A stretch of 64,000 nucleotides of DNA, from assembly GCA_947247005.1 (NCBI GenBank), contig OX365944.1, positions 18,265,501-18,329,500 on the forward strand. The letters are read 5' to 3'. The notes beneath the pieces are model-generated. The model was given only the letters and a program-made list of their open reading frames with translations, searched no databases and was not told the origin of the DNA. Below, piece by piece: positions 12,764 to 25,076 of the stretch; within the stretch, counting starts at the first letter, position 1; every line of letters starts with the position of its first letter. The stretch comes from Spisula solida. Taxonomy: Eukaryota; Mollusca; Bivalvia; Venerida; Mactridae. The position numbers and the translations under genes are program-made.

Positions 12764-13187
12764 GTCACTGCAGAGATATCTCAAACTCGTGCGCTCTGCG
12801 TTTATTCAAGAACTAGCTAAGAGGAGATTGACACCTGATAACTGCTGGTTTCAATAAAATGGAGCAGCCCCACACACTGCGAACATGGTGCTCATCTGTT
12901 TATTGAGCACATTCGGCGATAAGCTGATTTCCTTGAAAACTTAACACCAATGCCCCTCTCACTCATCTGATTTAAACCCTCGTGATTTCTTTCTGTGGGA
13001 CTATTTGAAGTACCAAGTACATGTATGTAGTACCCAGCCATCAACTACATCAGGCCTGAAGACCTCAATAGGAGGGAAATTAGGAAGATTAAACTGGACA
13101 CATGTGTTGTGGTCATCAGAAATTTTCGGGAACGTATCAAACTCGGACTTGCAGAAAAGGGCAGGTCATCTGGAACACATACTATAG
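12764..13187 (+). pseudogene. Decayed IS630/Tc1/mariner-type transposase, C-terminal DDE part
   Basis: Across three frames the translation follows the C-terminal half of mariner-like transposases. VTAEI is followed by RRLTPDNCWFQ, then a stop at 12855-12857 where family members have Gln. Next come NGAAPHTANMVL and FGDKLIS, then SSDLNPRDFFLWDYLK near 12960-13008, and finally VVVIRNFRERI near 13105. These correspond to the family's QQDGAPPHTA and SPDL.P.DFFLWGYLK blocks. The catalytic Asp of the first block has become Asn. The Asp of the second survives, about 36 residues downstream. At least two frameshifts (near 12940 and 13100) and the stop make it dead. No inverted repeats for this element were found nearby. 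Confidence 0.82.
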
Positions 13188-14937
13188 ACGGGGTATTTGT
13201 TACAATTACATTATACTTTGCTAATGCAATTTTGTTTAATTGTAGAAGGGCGTATACAAAATGTTGCTTGTTGTTTAAATATAAAATGAGCTTTTTACAA
13301 ATGTACCAAGCAAATTATGTTGCCAATAAATATGTTTTACTGTATATTTGCGCGGTTTGAATAAGTAGTGTTTCTAAAGTATTTAATTGAATAGGCTTTA
13401 GCTTAACAAACGATACGTAGCAAGTGTGTTTTAATTTTGTCTAAAAGATATTACTTTTATATAGTGCTATTCACAGTTCATCCGATATTTGCATTTCAAA
13501 TAAAGCGTATAGAAATATTGTGTGTGTTTTTTTGCTTCGTAAAGGCAAAACCATTTTGTATTTATATATTCATTATATAATGGACAACATTTACATTAGA
13601 TATGTATGATTACATTCTTTATTCATGCAAGACTATGGCACAATGGAAGCGATGCATAATCAGATTTGTTAACACAATAAGGCTTTTCCTACAACAAGAA
13701 TAATATCAAAAGAAATTGCTTGATAACAGTAATGTACGTCATACAGCGATATCAGATCAAAGTCTGTAAAATGCAAATAAGATAATTCTAAAGAAACATC
13801 CCTCAGTGATGGCACAGTGCGACAAAGCGAGAAAGACATATCTTTTATATTCTTATTGATTAACGTTAAACATTACAAGTGAATAAAGTAATATAATTAG
13901 ATTTGGAAATGTTTCAAAGAATATAGTCGCACCAAAAATAAGCGGAGCGGAATAAACAAGACTTAAAGCAATGGTCATTTGTATTTTTTAAGTACGTACA
14001 TTTGTTACATACACCGAAAGACGCAATGCTTCATGAGATACGTGAGATACTTCAAATGCTGACAGCCATTCAAGAAACAAGTTACTAGTCTTGTGGCAAC
14101 ATAACATACTGCCAATAAATCATTTTTGTGTCACCTACTGTAGAAATGTATATCATGTTTCAAGGCTTTTCAATTTAATTTTTGCAACACGTTGTCTCTC
14201 ATTAATTTTACTAGCTGTTCATTTTATGTCTACCACTCTATTATGTACAATCTGGTGCTTTTTAGTTACTTCTCGCCTGAAGGTAACACTGAACATAAGT
14301 GAAAATATGGTTCTTCGATTATTCAGCACAACGTCTAGCCTTTCTCCAATTCACAAAGAACTTCTTCTGGTGGTTTTTTAAGTTCTACAGTTCAATCACA
14401 ACATTTTAAAGGGCACATATTTATTTGCAGTATGTTTGGTTGCATAAGACGAGTTGTCTGTAACAATAAACGCGCAATAATAGCTAGAAGAAAACGTGAT
14501 TGATCACTCCGCTTGACATACTTATATCCAAGTTTTGAAGTTGAAAACTCGATAAAAGAGTTACTTTCTAAACTGCTGTTTCCCTTTCGCTTTGCTTCTA
14601 ATTACCATTAAATCCGGTACATTGACTGGCAACAGCAGAAAATGGTAACGGGTTTGTACGTCAGAAAAAGCGTTTGTACTTGTACGGTTTTATATGATGT
14701 GACAGAGTATATAAGTGTCAAATACAGGTTTAAGTAGTATAAATCTATTTGATTTGTACCTGCAGATGTCGCCGCTGAGAATTCGGCAACTAGTATTCTA
14801 AATAATGGATATATCATATCTAAATACACCAGACAAGTCTAGCAAACACGGACCCGACCGGTTTTGATCTACATATTTCCTTGGAACTACAAATGTAATA
14901 AATACATTTTTAAGATGAATAACCAGTCAAATTTCCA

Positions 14938-15159
14938 ATGTTTCTGACAACACTGCTTGCATTACTCCTAGCATTACTGTATTTAATGAACACATAGTAT
15001 ATGGCACCCAAAGACATAGAAGTGCTTATATCTGAATTCATTACACATTGTTTGGTTTCAAAATTTAGAAGATATCATAATATTAGTGGAAATAACATTG
15101 AAGCAACTATACAACAATCAACGTTTCCAACTGATGATTTTAATTTGTGCAGGATATGA
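14938..15159 (+). pseudogene. Broken copy A of a 74-codon frame with a hydrophobic start
   Basis: Collinear, without indels, with the open frame at 34595-34816 in copy B. The product begins MFLTTLLALLLALLYL, which looks like a signal peptide or membrane anchor. In copy A the Asp codon at residue 20 is TAG (14995-14997). Other differences are mostly amino-acid changing (Arg/Met, Lys/Glu, Glu/Gly, Tyr/Cys), which argues against selection on the protein. I do not recognise it; it may never have been a gene. Confidence 0.35.
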
Positions 15160-15531
15160 TCGACTTAATTCAATCTAAGATCACCGACAAAAAGAAGATT
15201 GCCACAACTTGCACTATTGCATGGGTAACAAGATAAGATGAAATCAACCTAATTAGTGTCAAAGTGTTGTATTGATTAGGTTGCTGAAACTACTCCCCGC
15301 ATCAGACTGTATTTGTTCCGCTTTGTTGATCAATTACAGATCATTATGTATGATACTAATACCTATCTTTGCTGGATTTACGAGATTAATGACTTGGTGT
15401 CGACTGAAAACGTCGTATGGATTGATCTATGAATGCTGCTTTGGTTAAAGATGTAAGAATCCAGCTGTTATTTGAGATATATAGATAATATGTCTAGTTA
15501 ATTACGGTGGTCTTATGTTTGATCCTAGCTA

Positions 15532-16533
15532 CGTTGGACGTTCAAAAATAAACAGGACTATTGTCACAAAACCCGAATGGTTAAACGAAATAAATCAAAT
15601 AATAACACCATCAGAAATCGGAATCCTTAATCTACATACTGTAAAAATATAAACTAAAACAAAAACGCGGCCCGAGAGTTACAGGTGACTGAACAAGGTC
15701 ATTAAAGCTGACCCGGCGCACAAAATGAAGTTATTTTACACGGCGTTAGTGCTTCGCATAGGGCTATAAAATTCGATGTTTATAGTGATATAGGTTGATG
15801 AATGCATGTCAGTACCACATTGAGCCACACAAGTAAAGCATTCGTGAGAATCGCATGTATTTTTTGGATCTTACATCGAATATCTGGCGAGATACCGTAC
15901 CATGAAATGTTGGTATTTTGAAAATGTCTCGGTAACTGACGTCACAAACGTTCTTATGATTTCCTATTACTTCCATGTCTTTCAAAGCTGACAGTTATCA
16001 CTATAGCATGTGTGCCATTCAAACAGATACACGACTCGCAGAACTGTTTCCAAAATGTAGTTACGATAGTTTCACACGATTCACAATCATCTTGATGTTG
16101 ACAGAACTTGGTGTTAATCGGTTTTTCCTTACGTTCTGGTTACATCACTTTTGCGTCACGAAGTTGTCACTCTTGGAGTTCAATTTCTGTTTATTACAGT
16201 ACTGAAAGTCCAAATGTCGTCATTGCTTGCAGAAATCGTCCAACATGTAACGTGTAATGTTGCAGCGAAGTTTGAAATCAAACGATATGATAGTATCGAA
16301 GATCCACCCCATTACGTAGTCGCCATTAATGGTATTTGGTGGGCTGCGCCGGGTGCGTGTTACCATGGTTTCAAAATTGACTATTATGAGAGGACGTGAT
16401 AGCGTAACTCGATAAATCAGTTATCGAATTTTCGCAATTGAATTCCGATTCCATATTATGTAATAATATTTGTATAATATTGAAAACTGTACCCGTGAGG
16501 GCCCTAGTCCAGTTTATTTTTGAACATCCCACG
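15532..16533. mobile_element. TA-flanked inverted-repeat transposon with an empty site in copy B
   Basis: The ends CGTTGGACGTTCAAAAATAA (left) and, on the complement, CGTGGGATGTTCAAAAATAA (right) form TIRs of about 30 bp with a few mismatches. TA duplications lie at 15530-15531 and 16534-16535. Copy B has the uninterrupted site GATCCTAGATATCTTTAG near 35190, giving direct evidence of insertion after the A/B duplication. At 1002 bp with no recognisable transposase, it is a non-autonomous Tc1/mariner-type element. Its two short frames (76 and 82 codons) match nothing I know. Confidence 0.9.
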
Positions 16534-17764
16534 TATCTTTAGTGTTCGCAGTATAATAGTGATACTTCAATGACGAATGGCGAACATGTCTTTAAATATT
16601 TCTATGCGTTGCGTCGGAGGTATTGTTTCAGACCGTTTAGTTTTCGTATTGCTGTTGTAAACCAGTGTGATTGTTTATAAGATAAGGATAAGCCAGAACA
16701 TAACACATTTCAATATATTCTACGAGATACTATACTTTAAATATAAATACAAATGTTCCCTAATGATAGTCGATTTTGTTGTTGGTTTGTTTGTGATGTT
16801 GTTGTCGTTATTCTTTGAGATCAACTGAGATAAGCATGATGTTCATTAAGTTAAACATTGAAACTAGTATAGTATCCTATGTTTGGTACTCACCATATAA
16901 AAATACAAGAAAATTAAAGCAATTTTCACATTGTATGATGTAACACAATTCTGGTGATCACATGTACGCCTTATATGGCGAAGAATGTATTATAAATGTT
17001 AATATGACAATAAATTAAAATGAATTGAATTATACGACAATATGAAGTATCACACAAACCAGACACAATAAAGTCTATATACCCAAAAAATACACACAGC
17101 TGATCGATTTTACCATTTGTATGACAATAACGAGAGAATAATCATCGGATATCCAAATCTAAGTCGTTATTGTTTTCAACTCATTTGTCAAAGGCTATAA
17201 TAAAGCTACTGAAATATAAATATTTCTTCTAAGCCTTAAACATTCAGGTTCATTGTCCTCTATCATGATGTCGATGTTTATGGTCGTTATAGGAACACGA
17301 ACACACATAATTAACCAACAGAAAATACTACTTATTTATAAACAGCACAGATACATCGAACCTTACAAATATCGAACCTAGATGTTTAGTTGACCTTATA
17401 TCATCGCTTTGATAACATCGTAATTAAAACATGATTGCAACCACTATTTATTGCTTAGAAGCGTTACATGCACTAAAGGCATGGCATATTTACATGTTTT
17501 ATGAACGCATAATATTAGTTACCTAGTCATCTTGACATTTGTATTACTTCGTTGGTAAACGTCACATTTAAATTGTACGTATATGCATGTTGTCAATGGA
17601 ACGCCGATACTGTCTAATGGGAATAATGATTACGTCTAACCATATAATCGACAATCTTATGGTTTACTATGTGAAATTGGGCTAATAAGTACTTTGTTTT
17701 GCAATGCTAACCGAATAACATTGATTTCTATCACTTCACACAATCTAACATTTCATTCGCACAT

Positions 17765-17974
17765 ATGCCAATGAAACAGGTATTGTGCCTGTTTGGTGTT
17801 GCTATGTTCGTTGTCCTTGTGATGTGTCTTTCTCATTTTGGTTCGTTCTTGTCTGCTGGCTCTTGTTCTGGATATGTGTTCACTGACTGTAGAGGCAGGC
17901 TGTCAGTGTTGACTGTCGTGTCTTTGAAGCTGTTTTTGTGCGCTATTGTTTCTGTTACTCGCAGCCTTTTCTGA
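17765..17974 (+). CDS. Small ORF with a signal-peptide-like start (copy A), doubtful
   Basis: A 69-residue frame begins MPMKQVLCLFGVAMFVVLVM, a good signal-peptide pattern, followed by a Ser/Gly/Cys segment (FGSFLSAGSCSG). The copy B counterpart (37466-37582) keeps the first 38 codons without indels, then stops. About fifteen of the seventeen codon differences change the amino acid. That fits either fast diversification or plain neutral drift. The 3' part overlaps dispersed repeat R1, which favours a non-coding origin. No homologue recognised. Confidence 0.2.
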   Translation: MPMKQVLCLFGVAMFVVLVMCLSHFGSFLSAGSCSGYVFTDCRGRLSVLTVVSLKLFLCAIVSVTRSLF

Positions 17975-18010
17975 CCGATGTATTTTTTATTTGTCACTTC
18001 TGTTGTGTCC
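17930..18010 (+). repeat. Dispersed repeat R1, copy in segmental copy A
   Basis: TGTTTCTGTTACTCGCAGCC continues into TTTTCTGACCGATGT, matching the R1 core. The equivalent in copy B is at about 37645-37700. Confidence 0.5.
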
Positions 18011-18640
18011 CAGATTGCACCAACTGTAAAATGTGTTGTCACATTGTTATCTGGGCATATAATCGCGGGTGCGATCTCATGCCGCTATACAAAAAACGAA
18101 ATAAAAGTAGTACCAGTATTTCCCTTGCTAGACGCTGAGCACAAAATGAAAACTGACTTGTCTTCTCTCATACCCCGTGCCGATGGATGAGGACTGAGGT
18201 GTTGAAAGTGTGTTATATACGTTACTATGGGACTAAAATAAATTAGTATGAACTAACTGTCCATAAAGTAACATCCGATTGGATTCCGGATATTATTAAA
18301 ATCGACGCCCTCAAAGCAATATCAGGACAAAGCACAATTAAGTCTGATTTTTTTGCATTCATTTTACACGCTCAATGCTCTGTGTCTCTTTTTGTGTACT
18401 TTTAGGAAAGAAATTAATATCAATTGAAGCATGATTATGGGCCAATGGAGCTATTAGACTTGATGTTAAATTCCTAAGGACGTGTTACAATTTTTATTGT
18501 CTCGAATCATGAGCATGATAGCAGATTAATCTTCGATTTTTAAATGTCTCTGGATAATGTCGTGCCCAATGACGCTCATTTGGGAATATTAACATGATAC
18601 ATGTAAGAGAACATGGAAACAACAAAAAACAGCAGAATGA

Positions 18641-21190
18641 AACGTAAAACGTGATACGTAATGCCGTATTCTCCAACTTATATGTTTACAACAATAAAAT
18701 ACAATGATATGATATTGCATTGTTTGTATACAAGTGACATACCTAAATATGCGGACTGTACTATCGATAGATTTTGAATATTGTGATGTGGGTTCTATTT
18801 TGTTCCTTTGTCTGAACTTCGTTTTTTAAATGAAACACTATAATTGTAAAAAAATAAACAATCTAACGGATCAACCGTCAATATATTTTCACCTGAAAGA
18901 TTTCTATGAGAATGTGTTGATTCGGATTTCGTATTGTTTTGCAAGCACAACCTGATTAAACAGTTAAATTTGAATTTCACGAGAACACAATTCTCATCAA
19001 AGACTGCAATATTGAACACAAACAAGAAGTTCTATTCAAGTTCATCATACTAAACTAGATATTCACAATTGCATCTACCAGATTATTTACTCCATCTGGT
19101 AATGCAGAGGCTTTATAAAAAGATTGGAATGGAATTTCAGATAGGTAGCATTGATAAATAAAATCCATACATCTGGAAATATAGGTGAAGTGACTAATTT
19201 CGTTGAAGATTTGTTTTTGCTCAAGAATTTTCAATGAAAAGATATTCCTTAGTAGTTGGGGAATTTAAAAAAAACAAATCAATTTCGACTCTCGAACAAA
19301 TCAGCCTGTTTGGTGTTCTTAAGCGACTGTAAAAGGAATGAGTTACGTTACTGACATTTAGCCAATTGTTTTGTGAAAATAGTTTGTTCACATTCAATCG
19401 CATTATAACGTGACGGACAGTTACAAACAATCATTTCACAAGCACAGTTGCATGAAACGTCATTTTATAGCTAGTTACATTTCCATGACACTGTATTTAG
19501 TCCCAATTAGTATGAAACGGAAAATGTGAAAGGAAATGAAAATCCCAGAAAGATGCGGTTGATAGAAAACCTCAATCATTGAATACATTCACTTAGAATC
19601 AGAACTGAGACGGTGAACAAATCACGCTGTTTTATCTCAGTTTAACACTGCTACAACGATTCTTCTTTCTTCGTGCGAGTGTGTACAATTCGTGTTCTGA
19701 TGTTTCTGTTGATTGCTGACTTCCTTGTTAGTACCTCTTTTCGTACGTGTTAATTAGATTTTGGTATAAAGATTAATGACATAATGGCATCAGGCATTAG
19801 GGGCGCACGTTGTGCACGCCATAAAGTAAAGCTGAATTTGAAGAGAACCGTTCATCCGAAGTGGATTTGTATCTAATTTTTAATTCTATGTTTTAGGACA
19901 AATGTCAAAGTTGTTTGTGTGCATATTTCTACGCATATTCTTAAAATGTTCGTTTAGCCCTTAACGTATCTAATGACAAATCTGTCGGTAAGTGTATTTT
20001 TGTGATAAAATATTTACGTCTGCATAGGAATAGTGTCAAGCCAAACATCTAGAGAATATATATATTCAATCTTATACCAATACAATATAATGTTTGTATC
20101 CATTACCTTGGGAATGTAATGAACTGATGAGACGGATTGTAATGATTCATACAAATGTGGTGTCAGTTAACACCACCTTAGGAAACAAAACAATATTACA
20201 ATATAATCTATATGTCTAGCTATCTAGCCTGTAGCAACAGCAGATGGTATATTGATGTAATATTACAGTGACGTATGTTCTTTTATACTCATTTTCCTTA
20301 TTGAGTTAATAGAGTAAGAGTGATTTATTTATGGTGTTCGCTTTAACAATGCTGGTCTATTAATTATTTCATATACTGACATATCAAGCATATATTGTAG
20401 TTGTCGCTGTAGTATGTTTTTATCTTTTGCAAAAAATAGTATAGTAGTAATCGAAGCAGTTTGGTTTATCCGGGTTAGTTCTCGTTCATTTCTCGTAAGA
20501 TGAGCGTCATAACAATTATATGCACGTGGTCGTGTATGTCAGCATTCTAGAGTATCGTAAACACGACATAAAACGAACCTATCAGTTTATACTGATACCT
20601 TGAATGTGGAGCAAGGAAATAAATTAATCAAATAAACGCAAACACAATAAGCAATTGTCCTAAAGCTAACGTGCTCCTTACGCGTATATAGGCAAACACA
20701 CTGAAAGTCATTCGGAACACCTCGTACACTTCTTTCGGTAGAATCTACCTCGGATGTACCATTCTGATCACCTCGGCCTTTATGCATTGCAATAGACCTC
20801 TGACATAACAAGGCGCCATATTGAAACTATTTGCAGTCACATGATTAGAAAATGGCAGCCCCCAGTCTTCAGTACACATTATGCCAATACATGTTCATAC
20901 AAATATATAGATCTATATAGATATATTTTACCAGTAAATACGCACTACAAAATTTCACGCAACGATTAATCACATGTGTACCAGGCAATAAGTTAACTCG
21001 AAATGATCCGAAAGTCAAGTAGTATAATTTGTAAACAAGCCCGCTTAAATATGGGTCATGTTTGTTGATGTTTTCGACACGTGCTTGGGAAATATAAATT
21101 ATGAATAATATTTAAAGATATGTGTTATTTCATTTATGATATGTCTTCGTATGATCATAAAAATAAGAAAACTGTTCGGGAAAGATAAAA
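18641..21190. other. Non-coding stretch, nothing recognised
   Basis: AT-rich, no protein-like frame and no obvious transposon ends. Confidence 0.5.
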
Positions 21191-21219
21191 TAACCATCTT
21201 ATAGACGGAAACATAATTT

Positions 21220-21576
21220 GTTACTTTCGCGCGAACGTAGCTGGGACTTATAACCCATGCGAATCATATTGGTGTATAACTACAGTTAGACACGAGGGTT
21301 ATTTGCCGGAGACAAACGGAAATGGCCGAGCTTTCACCATTGCGGATGTACGTCGCCGGACTACTTTCAATATGGAGACGGCTATTGACGGCGACGTCTG
21401 TCAAAATCAGAAAATACTGTATAACGCCTAAAATTAATTATTAAGGTACGCATTGTTCGAGTCTGGCGAATCAATATGGTTTCTTAACTCGCTGAAACAT
21501 TGAGAGGCTGATTTTTTAGCGTGATCTGCCACATGGAGTCTGTTTTTGCCTGCAAACAAAAACGAAACTAGACAAA
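21220..21576 (+). promoter_or_regulatory. CpG-containing, promoter-like patch
   Basis: The stretch contains several CpG-rich words (TTTCGCGCGAACG, GTACGTCGCCGGAC, GGCGACGTC) in an otherwise CpG-poor, AT-rich setting. It ends at an ATG followed by a consensus splice donor. An upstream 40-codon ORF with a strong start context (ATG at 21322) could be a uORF. Promoter function is inferred from composition and position only. Confidence 0.35.
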
Positions 21577-23402
21577 ATGTCAGTGGAAAAATGTAAGTTA
21601 TTTAATTAATTGTCGTTGACTTACTCGATTTTAGTTTTATAATGATGTTTCATTCTCGGTTTTAAATCCAATGTCCTTACTGGCAATATCAAGCCCTCTT
21701 GTCCTAGTTGTGTATTATAATGCTAGACAGTTAAGCTGTCTGCAAGTGGCATCCCTGTGTAGATTGCGTCGAAATGGATTGACTAATTATAATGCTAGGC
21801 AACCACAGACACAAGGTAGACCTTTAATACCCTTATTCATAGTCAATGGCTTGCCAGCCGGGAATATCAGACTCAGATCGGGTTTCAAACCTTCAAACGC
21901 CAGCTTCAATTAAAGCGTAGTAAAGGGGATCAAAATGTGCCACTGTACGTGACTTGAATTGGGACTCAAACCACGGAACACTTGCAATACATGTACTAGT
22001 CTGTAGCTCTGCATACTGAGTAAGCCGGGTGCCTGTCATGAGTCAATCTATCTGTCTCCAGCCACTACACTCACTCGTTTCATATTTGGTAATCAATTAT
22101 AACAACATATTGTTGCAGGTACTGATTAGTTGGTCCATACAGACCAAAGCCCAAATATTGATATAATCTCGGAGGTTGCAATGGGGACCTGAATGATCAG
22201 TGAAACTACAGAGCCTGTACATCTAAGAGTTTGAAGAAGTCAATTATACATGTGGTTAATGGACTATAACACAATATCAGGTAATGTCTTATCCATACAA
22301 GTGTGTATGTTTTTCAATGGTACTTTTATTGTCTCCCTTGCTTGCCACTCAGCAAATTTGGCCTAGTGCCAGGATAATGTCATATGTGACTGGGGAATCT
22401 CTTTATGACTGAAATATTGTTAACCAATAGAACTTGTAACAACTTTCATTCATATCACAAGATTACCTTCTTCTGTCTATACAAAGAAATTGTCTTATAA
22501 GTTTTACTTGAGAGGTTATATGTCCTGTTGTAATAGATTGCCCTTTTAAAAGTGAACTTGTAAGTATTCCCAGTTTCAAATGGACACCTTTCAAAGTTTG
22601 GTTTTGAGAAATTTTGTATCACAAAACATTTACCTGAAAACTTAACTTAAATGTTATTGTCAATGTTTTTTCATTTACCCATGCAATTTACTAGTTCTAT
22701 TATTGTGACCGGTATCAATTTAGAACATTTGCAAATCATAGTTTTACACCCAACTTTAAAAACAGTATTTTTAGATATTTGTTTTTAATAAATGAAAAAT
22801 AAATGTCAGAGGGTCAAAACTATTTTGGGTAGGTTATTTTGCTCGGGTAAGTAGGGAAGGTGAAATATTTTATATTTTGCCCTACCTATGCAGAATCGTA
22901 CAAATTTTCTTAGACAAACCTAGTGTTATGCATTAGATATGAGTAAATATCTAGGTTTAAATAGGGATGGTTAGTTAATTCATTCATACGAACTATAAAC
23001 AACACATAGTCATGCAGAACCTATTTTATGTTATTTTTTGTCAATTATAAGAATAATAAGATAAATCTCTTTGTTTTTAAGAATTTACAATTGATTAAAA
23101 AAAATAGATTTGTCCTAATTTGTCAGGTACCGGTACCTTTCCCAATCAAGCGGAAACAAATGCTGAGTAAAATTATGGACTGGCTATATGTAGTTTATAG
23201 TTGAATTAACTATAAATTTCCTAATCTAGATATTTAGTTATATTTACTTATTGTTTCTGTAATTATCATTATATTTATTTTTGCAGATATTTGCTCAAGA
23301 GTGGTAGATGTTCAAATTGCTACATCTGAAATACTTTCCATACCTTGTGATGTTGAAATATCTCATGACACTATTATCATAACAGAAGAAATGCATCACT
23401 AG
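21577..23402 (+). CDS. Candidate two-exon small gene of unknown function
   Basis: Exon 1 would run from the ATG at 21577 (context ACAAAATGT) through MSVEK to the donor GTAAGT at 21593. Exon 2 starts after ATTTATTTTTGCAG at 23287 and is open to a TAG at 23400-23402, coding for ICSRVVDVQIATSEILSIP and a further 18 residues. The exon 1 overhang of one base and the exon 2 phase agree, creating a Tyr codon at the junction. The predicted product is 43 residues. AATAAA signals follow at 23457 and 23677. The upstream patch is promoter-like. Short length, the single intron and lack of any recognised homologue keep this tentative. It could also be the start of a longer alternatively spliced gene. Confidence 0.33.
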
Positions 23403-23455
23403 CTTGATGCACCAGGAAATTGACAGAAATAATCAAATTTAGTTGTGAATTAACA

Positions 23456-23682
23456 TAATAAATATTGTTACAGTATCTAAATGCTTTTCCTCTTGCTTTT
23501 GTCTGAAGACTTACCAATATATGAATGACCACCACAGTATTACAAGTGTTTTTCCCTAACAAAATATTCCTGGATTATGGTGAGAAACTACAAATTTGTC
23601 TGCCCAGTATATTATGTTAAGAACCAATTCTAGTAATAGTAATACTCTGGTGGTTATAAGTGCTGTTGATTTACCAAATAAA
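23456..23682 (+). terminator. Possible polyadenylation signals for the candidate gene
   Basis: AATAAA occurs at 23457-23462 and 23677-23682, downstream of the proposed stop codon. In DNA this AT-rich such hexamers are common by chance. Confidence 0.2.
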
Positions 23683-23929
23683 TGTATGTAGTTAAGTTTA
23701 CTGAAACACATACTATAACAAGTGTGACACTTCATATTTACACTACAGACTTTGCTAAAAACAGAGAAACGCTACATTTTTGTGATCACTCTTCATCCGT
23801 CCATGTCCATCCACTATGTTGCTCGTGTAGATACAAGAGGTCACACTTTAGGGTTATCTTTATGAAACTCAGACATAAATATGGACTAAAGCATTGATAG
23901 TCAGATATGAAAGTACTCAGATTAGAGCT

Positions 23930-24006
23930 AATTCTGAGCAAGAGACAGACCAAAAGGACGACCACACAACACAAGGACAACCCATAACAGATGCACTCAA
24001 GAAACT
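23930..24006. repeat. Dispersed repeat shared with 12.6 kb
   Basis: GACCAAAAGGACGACCACAC through ATGCACTCAAGAAAC matches 12612-12680 base for base over most of its length. It lies immediately before the 28 bp minisatellite. Confidence 0.55.
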
Positions 24007-24054
24007 TTATATGGAGTTATGGGCTAATAAGGAGGTTGTGCTCATTTAAATATT

Positions 24055-25076
24055 TGCCCATTGTCAGATGACAAATGTTATATACTCACTGTCAGATGGC
24101 AAATGTAACATGCTCACTGTCCGATGTAAAATGACACATGCCCATGCTCACTGTCAGATGGCAAATGTGACATGTTCAATGTGAGATGAGAAATGCTACA
24201 TGCTCATGCTCACTGTCAGATGACAAATGTTACATGTTCTATGGGATATGAGACATGCTACATGAGCATGCTCACTGTCAGATGACAAATGTTAATTGCT
24301 TATGCTCAATGTCAGGTGACAAATATTCAATGTTCACTGTCAGATGACATATGTTACATGCTCACTGTTTCATGGCAAATGTCTCATGCTCACTGTCAGA
24401 TGGCAACTGTCCAAATGCTCACTGTCAGATGGCAAATGTCTCATGCTCACTGTCAGATGGCAACTGTCCCATGCTCACTGTTAGATGGCAAATGTTACAT
24501 GCTCACTGTCAGATGACAAATATCTCATACTCACAGATGACAATGTTATATGTTCAAGTAGTACATTGTCACTGTTAAATGATTTTGTTTCAGCCACAGT
24601 GTTTGATAACACATGTTCTATGCTCACTGTCTGATGACAAATGTCACATGCTCACTGTCAGATGGCAAATGTTACATGCTCACTGGCAGATGGCAAATAT
24701 CTCATACTCACAGATGACACTGTTATATGTTCAAGTAGTTAAATGATTATGTTTCATCAACAGTGTTTGATAACACATGTTCTATGCTCACTGTCAGATG
24801 ACAAATGTTCAATGCTCACTGTCAGATGACATCTGTGACATGCTCACTGTCAGATGACAAATGTTCAATGCTCACTGTCAGATGGCAAATGTTCAATGCT
24901 CACTGTCAGATGGCAAATGTTCAATGCTCACTGTCAGATGACAAATGTTCCATGCTCATCGTCAGATGACAAATGTTCAATGCTCACTGTCAGATGACAT
25001 CTGTGACATGCTCATTGTCAGATGGCATATGTTCCATGCTCTTTGTCAGATGACAAATGTTCAATGCTCTCTGTCC
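24055..25076. repeat. 28 bp minisatellite with higher-order structure
   Basis: The unit TGCTCACTGTCAGATGGCAA followed by ATGTTCAA recurs at about 28 bp spacing (for example 24841, 24869), for around 30-36 variable copies. Units differ at the GRC and TTCAA/TTACA/TCTCA positions. The array is broken by a roughly 90-100 bp non-repeat segment present twice (about 24527-24625 and 24711-24795, sharing TGTTATATGTTCAAGTAGT and ACAGTGTTTGATAACACATG), so block duplication has also occurred. Repetitive ORFs across it are by-products, since 28 is not a multiple of three. Confidence 0.93.

Larger units (their letters stand above)
12010..13248. mobile_element. Copy A-specific insertion carrying transposase remains
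   Basis: Copy B runs directly from the block near 32030 to GTATACAAAACGTTGCTTG (about 32090), whereas A has about 1.2 kb extra here. The extra DNA includes a decayed mariner-type transposase (12764-13187) and a dispersed-repeat piece (12488-12680). Its ends are not sharp, so deletion from B is an alternative. Confidence 0.55.
10954..18640 (+). repeat. Segmental repeat, copy A (7.7 kb)
   Basis: From GATATTTATAAATTATCAAT onward this stretch aligns collinearly with copy B (about 31005-38350) through long blocks, at roughly 85-92% identity by eye. Landmarks present in both are the tRNA-like segment (11622-11693), the 74-codon frame at 14938 and the frame starting MPMK at 17765. A carries insertions absent from B at about 12010-13248 and 15532-16533. 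It lacks B sequence at about 33530-34365 and 36317-37297. No gene in the unit is convincingly intact. The repeat may be a large non-autonomous transposon or an ordinary duplication. Confidence 0.85.

Noticed and set aside
12448..12816. 122-codon ORF
   Set aside because: It crosses a dispersed repeat and the transposase relic in the wrong frame for the latter.
16151..16399. 82-codon ORF in the 1002 bp TA element as a transposase remnant
   Set aside because: It has no DDE or HTH-like motif and is likely fortuitous.
24289..24578. Two 75-codon repetitive ORFs in the 28 bp array
   Set aside because: The frame shifts through the 28 bp unit, and the peptides are a by-product of the repeat.
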